64,000 nucleotides of DNA from Hyphomicrobiales bacterium (GTDB lineage: Bacteria; Pseudomonadota; Alphaproteobacteria; Rhizobiales; Rhizobiaceae): contig UCKM01000019.1 of the NCBI GenBank assembly GCA_900473175.1, forward strand, positions 84,049 through 148,048. The letters run 5' to 3'. Under the pieces are notes generated by a model that did no database searches, had not been told where the DNA came from, and worked only from the letters and a program-made list of their open reading frames with translations. Positions 57,289 to 64,000 of this stretch are shown here, one piece after another. Both the position numbers and the translations under genes were made by a program. Numbering within the stretch: position 1 is the stretch's first letter; every line of letters starts with the position of its first letter.

Positions 57289-57831
57289 TTAGAATACCCC
57301 GGTGACGAAGCGGTCGGGCTTCGAACCTTCGCGATAGAGCGCGCTGACCGCAACCGCGGCAACCATGCCCATGGCAGCACCTCCCAGCACGTCGCTGGCA
57401 TAGTGTGTACCGACATAGACGCGCGAGAGGCATATCAGAAGTGCGGCGCCTAGAAATGCGATTCCGCGCTTGGGCAAGCCGTCCAATAGGAATGCTGTTG
57501 CGATTGCGAAGGCCGCCGTTGCGTGATCTGACGGAAAGGACCAATCCACGCTTGGACTGACGATGAGGTGTGTCAGTCCGCTGTCATAGGGCCGCACCCT
57601 GTGCTCAAACAGGAAAATGATCTGGTTGAGACCGAGACCTAATAGAAAGGACAACCCAGCCGAAACGCAGACGTGCCTGACGTGAAGCCGTTCGCTCTTG
57701 CTCCACCACTGCACGATGACCAACAGAACCAACAGGGGTACGCCGAAGTTGGTGACCGCCTGCATAACCGCATCAAGAGACGGGTAACCGCCTGCGGGAG
57801 CATTGATCCAGCGTGTTATTGTCTGATCCAT
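57289..57831 (-). CDS. PAP2-family phosphatase (undecaprenyl-pyrophosphatase-like)
   Basis: The 180-residue protein has four or five helices and the PAP2 motifs FEHRVRPYDSG, VDWSFPSDHATAAFAIA with catalytic His, and LSRVYVGTHYASDVLGGAA. It resembles BcrC/YbjG enzymes that recycle undecaprenyl pyrophosphate. It is divergent from the DUF2127 gene 42 bases away. A second PAP2 gene lies at 45892, but the two are only distantly similar. Confidence 0.9.
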   Translation of the reverse strand: MDQTITRWINAPAGGYPSLDAVMQAVTNFGVPLLVLLVIVQWWSKSERLHVRHVCVSAGLSFLLGLGLNQIIFLFEHRVRPYDSGLTHLIVSPSVDWSFPSDHATAAFAIATAFLLDGLPKRGIAFLGAALLICLSRVYVGTHYASDVLGGAAMGMVAAVAVSALYREGSKPDRFVTGVF

Positions 57832-57873
57832 GGGCTTGTCTCGTCAGTTATTCTTGGGTTGGATTGCAGCAGC

Positions 57874-58350
57874 ATGAAAGAGCGTCAAATACATCGGATT
57901 TTCCTGGCCAGCGTGCTCCTGAAGGGAGCGCACGCTATCCTCGAGTGTGTCGGGGGCATTCTGCTTTTCTTGGTCAGCACATCCACGATCACCAACGTCG
58001 TCAATGCGATCACCCAGGAAGAGTTGGTCGAGGACCCGAGGGACTTTTTTGCTACCCATTTGCTTGAATGGACCCAAAGCTTTTCGCTCGAAACAAAGCA
58101 TTTTTATGCCTTCTATCTGTTGAGCCACGGCATCGTCAAATTATTGCTGGTGATTGGACTTCTGAGGAACAAGCTCTGGTCATATCCGGCATCGCTAGTC
58201 GTCCTGGGCCTGTTCATCGTTTACCAAGTGTACCGCTATTCGTACACCCATGGAGTGGGCCTCATCCTGCTCACCGCCCTTGACGTCGTTGTCATCGGCC
58301 TGATCTGGCATGAGTATCGTCTCGTACGAAAACATTTGCCGCTCCAGTGA
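57874..58350 (+). CDS. DUF2127 membrane protein
   Basis: The 158-residue protein has four hydrophobic helices (near residues 10-35, 80-100, 105-125 and 130-145). DUF2127 family features are HRIFLASVLLKGAHAILECV, then FYAFYLLSHGIVKLLLVIGL and SYPASLVVLGLFIVYQVYRY. The function is unknown. The ATG at 57874 is chosen. A longer frame from 57673 overlaps the PAP2 gene. Confidence 0.88.
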   Translation: MKERQIHRIFLASVLLKGAHAILECVGGILLFLVSTSTITNVVNAITQEELVEDPRDFFATHLLEWTQSFSLETKHFYAFYLLSHGIVKLLLVIGLLRNKLWSYPASLVVLGLFIVYQVYRYSYTHGVGLILLTALDVVVIGLIWHEYRLVRKHLPLQ

Positions 58351-58619
58351 GTTCGGGGCGCGCCTAAAACAAAGTTCGACCAAACTCGCTACCGGAGCCG
58401 CTCCATGTTGTTCCATATCGTTTTGAAATCAATCGAGGCAACGTTCTTGGCGTGGGTTTTTGTGTTGTGACATTCCGACCCGTATCCAACAGAAATGGGT
58501 GGTCGAGGGGAGATGGCAATGCACATGAAGAAGTTGAACAAGCTAAGATTCGACGAGGATACCGGGACGCTGAAGATTGCCGGTGAGAACGGCTTTGGCA
58601 AGGAGATAAGAATGGCTAT

Positions 58620-58965
58620 ATGGACGTATCCGACCCAGAAACATCCGTGCGGTTCACGCTCCTTACCGGCGTTCGCCTCGAGGAGGTTGTCGGCCTCGAA
58701 TGGACCAACGTTCGCTTTCATACACGCGACTTCACTGTTTGGGGTAAGGGCAAGGATGGGCTCAAGAAAGAGCGCACAATCCCGATGATCAAGGCCGTCT
58801 ACGCCCTCTTATGGTCGCTAAAGGATGACCATGCGACCGCAGTCTTTACCTATATCGCCAACCTACCAGCGACGGCCGCACAAAAAAATTCTCGGTATCC
58901 GGTCACTACAACGGGCTGAAGACGGAATGGCAGCGCACAAGGGAACGTTGCGAAAAGGCTGGTCA
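58620..58965 (+). pseudogene. Tyrosine recombinase (integrase) remnant
   Basis: The fragment keeps the start of the catalytic domain: VRFTLLTGVRLEEVVGLEWT with the first catalytic Arg (TGVRL), then the beta-hairpin Lys region TVWGKGKDGLKKERTIPM and AVFTYIA. After RYPVT a one-base deletion near 58905 changes frame, and NGLKTEWQRTRERCEKAG continues in the shifted frame. The HxxR and Tyr catalytic motifs are missing, as is the N-terminal arm. It is therefore a decayed integrase of the type used by rhizobial genomic islands, 1.6 kb from the tRNA-Pro gene. Confidence 0.75.
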
Positions 58966-59365
58966 ATCGATTCAAGAAGGCAATAGCCTAAAACTGGAAA
59001 AAGCCACAAAACGCAACAAATGGCCTGCACAGGTTTCATGCGGCGCCGAAAGTCCCACGGAATTTCCCACCGAGGTCTGGACAGGTTCGCGGCTGGTGGA
59101 CGGTCGCTCGAAGGACGTTGGCAACCACCTAGCTCGGTGCAGGCCAAGAAGATATCTCCGCCAAATTTGTTACCGTAACGTACTTCCTCTCAACCCCCGC
59201 GAGGTGGATCGTCCCCAATGCAAGCATTTGCAGCTTGGTTATGTTGCCGGCCGATGCTCTGCCCGCTTGTCGCCGCGCAAGACGGTTCTCTTCAGCTAGC
59301 GACGAGTATCAATAAACAATCACGCATTTTCTACAGTCAGATCAACAAACATTGGGAGATCAAGA
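58966..59365. other. Non-coding stretch after the integrase remnant
   Basis: About 400 bases with no recognised gene, probably remains of the integrase or an associated element. A GTTAC-C-GTAAC palindrome lies at 59168-59178. No direct repeat of the tRNA-Pro 3' end was found here. Confidence 0.35.
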
Positions 59366-61081
59366 ATGACCGATATTGATGATCGATCGAGTTTGCCATC
59401 AAAGGGCACCCCGACGAGCGGATTGAAAATGAAGCTGTTGGCCTCCAGCTTTGCGTTTCTCGCCTCCGCCGCATTGATGACGGCACCTGCGAAGGCGCAA
59501 GGCACGCCCGCGAAACCAAACATTCTCCTTATTGTTTCTGACGACACCGGCTGGGGTGACTTGGGACCGTATGGCGGTGGTGAGGGCCGCGGTATGCCAA
59601 CGCCCAACATCGACAAGCTTGCCGATTCCGGTATGACCTTCTTCGACTTCTACGCGCAACCGAGCTGCACGCCTGGGCGGGCCGCGATGTTGACAGGGCG
59701 CATCCCGAACCGCAGCGGTATGACAACAGTTGCTTTCCAGGGCGAAGGCGGCGGGCTGCCGGCGGCCGAATGGACGCTCGGTTCGGTGTTGAAGCTTGGC
59801 GGTTACGACACGTACTTCACCGGCAAGTGGCATCTCGGCGAAGCCGACTACGCATTGCCGAACGCCCAGGGCTTCGATGTGATGAAATATGTCGGGCTCT
59901 ATCACCTCAACGCCTATACCTATGGCGACCCGACATGGTTCCCCGACATGGACCCGAAATTGCGGGAGATGTTCCAAAAGGTAACCAAGGGAGCGCTCTC
60001 GGGGAAGGCCGGCGAAAAGGCGGTTGAAGACTTCAAGATCAACGGCCAGTATGTCGATACGCCGACGGTCAATGGGGCCGAGGGTGTCGTCGGCATTCCT
60101 TTTTTTGATGGCTATGTTGAAAAGGCCGCGCTTGGCTTCCTCGACGACGCGGCAAAATCCGACAAGCCGTTTTTCATCGATGTCAACTTCATGAAGGTAC
60201 ACCAGCCGAACCTGCCGGCACCGGAGTTCGAGCACAAGTCCATGTCGAAATCGAAGTTTGCCGATAGCATCGTCGAGCTGGACACCCGCATTGGCCGCAT
60301 CATGGACAAGCTCCACGAGACGGGCCTGGATAAAAATACGCTGGTGTTCTACACCACCGACAACGGTGCCTGGCAGGATGTCTATCCGGACGCGGGTTAC
60401 ACGCCATTCCGTGGCACCAAGGGTACCGTCCGCGAGGGCGGCAATCGCGTTCCGGCAATTGCGGTGTGGCCCGGGAAGATCAAGCCGTACTCCAAGAACC
60501 ACGATATCGTGGGTGGCCTCGATCTGATGGCGACATTCGCCTCCGTTGCCGGGGTGACTCTGCCGGACAAGGACCGCGAAGGCCAGCCGATCATCTTCGA
60601 CAGCTATGACATGTCGCCGATCCTCTTGGGAACCGGCAAGTCGCAGCGAACGTCATGGTTCTACTTCACCGAGAATGAACTTTCGCCGGGCGCGGCACGT
60701 GTCGGCAACTACAAAGCCGTGTTCAATCTGCGCGGTGACAACGGCGCCCCGACCGGGGGATTAGCAGTAGACAGTAACCTGGGTTGGAAGGGTGCCGAAA
60801 AGTACGTCGCTACGGTTCCACAGGTCTTCGATCTATGGCAGGACCCGCAGGAACGCTATGATATCTTCATGAACAACTATACTGAGCGGACATGGACGAT
60901 GGTAACCATCGGTGCCGCTATAAAGGACTTGATGGCGACATACATAAAGTATCCGCCGCGCAAGCTTCAAAGTGCGAGCTATACTGGCCCAATCGAAATA
61001 TCGAAATACCAGCAATTCCAGTGGGTGCGGGACCAACTGACCAAGGAAGGGGTGGATATCCCGATGCCAACCGGAAACTGA
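59366..61081 (+). CDS. Secreted sulfatase (arylsulfatase-type, formylglycine-dependent)
   Basis: The 571-residue alkaline-phosphatase-fold enzyme has the metal-binding start PNILLIVSDDTGWGDLGPYG and the sulfatase signature SCTPGRAAMLTGR, whose Cys is converted to formylglycine. Other conserved parts are FTGKWHLGE and YTTDNGAWQDVYPD, with the CxPxR variant complete. A signal segment starts near MKLLASSFAFLASAALMTAP, after a 21-residue extension. The ATG at 59429 is therefore an alternative start. A sulfatase-maturing enzyme is not in the window. The substrate is unknown. Confidence 0.9.
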   Translation: MTDIDDRSSLPSKGTPTSGLKMKLLASSFAFLASAALMTAPAKAQGTPAKPNILLIVSDDTGWGDLGPYGGGEGRGMPTPNIDKLADSGMTFFDFYAQPSCTPGRAAMLTGRIPNRSGMTTVAFQGEGGGLPAAEWTLGSVLKLGGYDTYFTGKWHLGEADYALPNAQGFDVMKYVGLYHLNAYTYGDPTWFPDMDPKLREMFQKVTKGALSGKAGEKAVEDFKINGQYVDTPTVNGAEGVVGIPFFDGYVEKAALGFLDDAAKSDKPFFIDVNFMKVHQPNLPAPEFEHKSMSKSKFADSIVELDTRIGRIMDKLHETGLDKNTLVFYTTDNGAWQDVYPDAGYTPFRGTKGTVREGGNRVPAIAVWPGKIKPYSKNHDIVGGLDLMATFASVAGVTLPDKDREGQPIIFDSYDMSPILLGTGKSQRTSWFYFTENELSPGAARVGNYKAVFNLRGDNGAPTGGLAVDSNLGWKGAEKYVATVPQVFDLWQDPQERYDIFMNNYTERTWTMVTIGAAIKDLMATYIKYPPRKLQSASYTGPIEISKYQQFQWVRDQLTKEGVDIPMPTGN

Positions 61082-61249
61082 CGGACAAGAGAACTGACAG
61101 AGCTGAGAATGGGGGGCGGTGCTGGAAAGTGTCGCCCTTTATCATGATTTTCTTCGAGCGGGGCGAGCGAGACTTTGGCCGGCTCGTCGCATGGCGGCCG
61201 AACACCGCTTGCTGAAAGCGAACAAGGGATCGGACCAAACCGGATCTGC

Positions 61250-62143
61250 CTATACACGATGGCGAAGCGCATTGACCACGACCGCGAATGCGGGCGAAGT
61301 TTGGCGTCTGCTCGGATAGTAAAGATGGTAGCCGGGGAACAGCGGACACCAATCATCGAGCACCTGAATCAAACGTCCGTCAGATATGTACGCCTGCAGC
61401 AAGTCCTCCGGCATGAACACCAGCCCCATTCCCGCCAGGGCGGCGTTCAACCTGAGAGCAATGTTGTTAAACACGAGTTGGCCTTCAACACGGACACGCA
61501 ATTCACGGTGATCTTTTTCGAACTCCCACGCATAGATACCGCCGTGGGTTGGCAAGCGCATGTTGATGCAAACATGGTCGGTCAGATCCTGGGGATGCTT
61601 TGGTTTCGTATGGCTGGCGAAATAGGAGGGTGCACCTGCAACTGCCATGCGCATGTCCGGCCCAATCCGCACGGCGATCATGTCTTTGGCCACCTGTTCC
61701 CCAAGTCGTACGCCGGCATCATAGCGTTCGGCTACGATGTCTGTCAGACCGTAGTCCACGATCACCTCCACGGTAATGTCCGGATAGTCCGGAAGCAGCT
61801 TCTCCAGCGCCGGCCAGATAAGCGCCGCTGCGGGATGTTCGCCTGTGGTGATGCGGATTGTGCCAGCCGGCTTGTCGCGGAATTCACTCAGCGCAGCAAG
61901 TTCGCTTTCGATCTCATCCATATGTGGGCCAACAGTCTGAAGCAACCGCTCGCCTGCCTGTGTCGGTGAGACACTACGGGTATTGCGGGTCAACAGCCTC
62001 ACACCAAGCCGCTTTTCAAACCCGGTGATCGTGTGACTAAGGGCGGACTGCGAAATCCCGAGCGTGGCCGCAGCTTTTGTGAAGCTCCTGACCCGCGCAA
62101 CGGCGATGAAAGCGGCAAGATCGTTGATTGGTTGGCGTCGCAT
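61250..62143 (-). CDS. LysR-family transcriptional regulator
   Basis: The 297-residue regulator has the helix-turn-helix FTKAAATLGISQSALSHTIT. The LysR linker is RLGVRLLTRNTRSVSPTQAG, and the effector domain shows DYPDITVEVIVDYGLTDIVA and YDAGVRLGEQVAKDMIAVRI. It is divergent from the cupin gene, whose cluster it probably controls. This type often senses small aldehydes or electrophiles, but the inducer is unknown. Confidence 0.92.
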   Translation of the reverse strand: MRRQPINDLAAFIAVARVRSFTKAAATLGISQSALSHTITGFEKRLGVRLLTRNTRSVSPTQAGERLLQTVGPHMDEIESELAALSEFRDKPAGTIRITTGEHPAAALIWPALEKLLPDYPDITVEVIVDYGLTDIVAERYDAGVRLGEQVAKDMIAVRIGPDMRMAVAGAPSYFASHTKPKHPQDLTDHVCINMRLPTHGGIYAWEFEKDHRELRVRVEGQLVFNNIALRLNAALAGMGLVFMPEDLLQAYISDGRLIQVLDDWCPLFPGYHLYYPSRRQTSPAFAVVVNALRHRV

Positions 62144-62258
62144 TTATGAATGATCCTCATAAGGCCATGCGACATTTACCACCTAATCCTAGCTAATCGC
62201 ACCCACTAAATGACCACCAGCGTTTCAATGGATCGCCAACGGTCAAAAGGACATCGTC
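62144..62258. promoter_or_regulatory. Divergent promoter region between LysR and the cupin cluster
   Basis: The gap should contain both promoters and a LysR binding site. ATGATCCTCAT at 62150-62160 has short symmetrical arms (ATGA/TCAT) and is the best visible candidate, though weak. Confidence 0.35.
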
Positions 62259-62654
62259 ATGAACATCAAACGAAACGGATCCACGCCATCCGCCAAGGGA
62301 TCTGCCGACTATTTCACCGGGATGGTCCGCATAGACGCACCGTTTCAGGGCAGCGCGCCCGCACGAGTTGGTGGCGCAACAGTCACCTTTGAGCCCAGTG
62401 CCCGTACTGCATGGCACACTCATCCGTTGGGACAAACGCTGATTATCATTTCCGGACACGGACGCGTTCAGCGTGAAAGCGGCCCTGTCGAAGACGTCAG
62501 CGCGGGCGATATCGTCTGGTTTGAGCCAGGTGAAAAGCACTGGCATGGAGCATCTCCCACCAACGCAATGACACACATCGCCATTGCCGAAGCCCTCGAC
62601 GGCCAGGTCGTCGACTGGATGGAACACGTCACCGACGAAGATTACCAAGGTTAA
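62259..62654 (+). CDS. Cupin domain protein
   Basis: The 131-residue single-domain cupin has metal-ligand motifs: [20 protein letters not shown], then [20 protein letters not shown]. The His ligands fit a small-molecule enzyme or sensor of the mandelonitrile-lyase-like cupin class. It is first in a plus-strand cluster of probable redox genes and lies 15 bases before the aldo/keto reductase. Confidence 0.9.
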   Translation: MNIKRNGSTPSAKGSADYFTGMVRIDAPFQGSAPARVGGATVTFEPSARTAWHTHPLGQTLIIISGHGRVQRESGPVEDVSAGDIVWFEPGEKHWHGASPTNAMTHIAIAEALDGQVVDWMEHVTDEDYQG

Positions 62655-63659
<1,005 letters not shown>

Positions 63660-63682
63660 TCGCCAAAGAGGAGCATGACAAC

Positions 63683-63870
63683 ATGCGGTTGGACGGATTT
63701 TCTCGGCGCGACGCGCTGAAGAGCGCTGCACTCCTGTCTCTTTTGGCAGGATCAAGCGTCTCCGCTGGACCTGGCTGTGGCCCGCAACTACCCCCAATGC
63801 AAGACCCCTTATTGCGTTCTACTCACGCACAGGGAACACGCGTGTGATCGCGGACGGAGAAAAAAGATGA
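63683..63870 (+). pseudogene. Tat-signal flavodoxin remnant
   Basis: The start (AAAGAGGAGC before ATG 63683) is intact. The first part encodes a twin-arginine signal, [20 protein letters not shown]. In the original frame it ends at TGA 63845. Shifting frame at the CCCC run at 63805-63808 gives [19 protein letters not shown], the flavin-phosphate loop of flavodoxins, and then the TGA at 63868-63870. Everything after the first strand-loop is missing. So this is a frameshifted and truncated relic of an exported flavodoxin, wedged between the aldo/keto reductase and the next SDR. Confidence 0.75.
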
Positions 63871-64000
63871 GCGATAATATCGAAGGCAAAGTCGTCGTTA
63901 TAACGGGCGCAAGCAGTGGCCTTGGCGAAGCGACCGCCCGCCGCCTTGCCAGGGATGGGGCAAAAATTGTCATCGGCGCAAGGCGTATCGAGCGATTGCG
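63867..64000 (+). CDS. Short-chain dehydrogenase/reductase, 3' end cut off by the window
   Basis: The frame starts at ATG 63867 behind GGAGAAAAAAG and runs off the right edge. Forty-four residues are visible, including the NAD(P)-binding motif [20 protein letters not shown] and [14 protein letters not shown], the second strand with Arg suggesting NADPH preference. Its ATG overlaps the stop of the flavodoxin remnant. It belongs to the cluster with the aldo/keto reductase and cupin. Confidence 0.88.
   Translation, partial: MSDNIEGKVVVITGASSGLGEATARRLARDGAKIVIGARRIERL

Noticed and set aside
58966-59365. Attachment-site copy of the tRNA-Pro 3' end
   Set aside because: I looked for the T-loop and acceptor sequence in this stretch and found none.

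Overview
The window looks like the chromosome of an alphaproteobacterium of the order Hyphomicrobiales (Rhizobiales), most like the Phyllobacterium/Brucella/Mesorhizobium side of the order. This rests on gene content and order: an AapJQMP amino-acid ABC operon, the LdtR regulator with its L,D-transpeptidase and a DUF6163 neighbour, the nusB-ribH-ribE-ribD-nrdR-glyA block, a K+-independent H+-pyrophosphatase, and several proteins with mitochondrial counterparts (a Cbp3-type chaperone, NDUFS4-like and NDUFS6-like proteins). No rRNA, CRISPR array or complete insertion sequence was seen. One tRNA (Pro, TGG) is present.

Layout. 1-1.6 kb: envelope and respiratory housekeeping (DUF177, Cbp3-like chaperone, bamE). 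2.1-5.0 kb: a large autotransporter split by a one-base frameshift. 5.1-12.2 kb, all on the minus strand: hppA and the riboflavin/NrdR/glyA block. 12.4-17.0 kb: Tat-exported L,D-transpeptidase, an unrecognised gene, ldtR, DUF6163 and a 3-hydroxyisobutyryl-CoA hydrolase. 17.1-21.7 kb, plus strand: hicAB, hemB, an RDD membrane protein, a small secreted protein, the N-end-rule transferase bpt and an EamA exporter. 21.7-29.8 kb, minus strand: an RND efflux pump with its TetR regulator, a higBA locus with a decayed toxin, and parC. 30-39 kb: a secreted conserved protein, aspS, rnd, an EamA exporter and ppx-ppk1. 39.3-48 kb: an NDUFS6-like zinc protein, an FAD monooxygenase, small membrane proteins, aapJQMP, a PAP2 phosphatase and metC.

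48-64 kb is more accessory. It holds a putative metal-handling pair (Cys/His-rich protein and DUF305), an FkbM methyltransferase, several orphan small membrane or lipoproteins, a lone MCE protein, a frameshifted SDR beside a LysR regulator, an HTH protein, a Tyr/Arg-repeat lipoprotein, tRNA-Pro, a PAP2/DUF2127 pair, an integrase remnant, a sulfatase, and a LysR-controlled cupin/aldo-keto reductase/SDR cluster that contains a flavodoxin remnant.

The window is mainly ordinary core genome. The most informative non-textbook signals are its broken genes (autotransporter, HigB with three frameshifts, SDR, integrase, flavodoxin), crisp palindromic operator candidates at hicAB and tetR, an unknown gene inserted between ldtR and its expected target gene, and a run of very small membrane proteins at 51.9-52.8 kb. 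I did not find a convincing wholly new multi-gene system.
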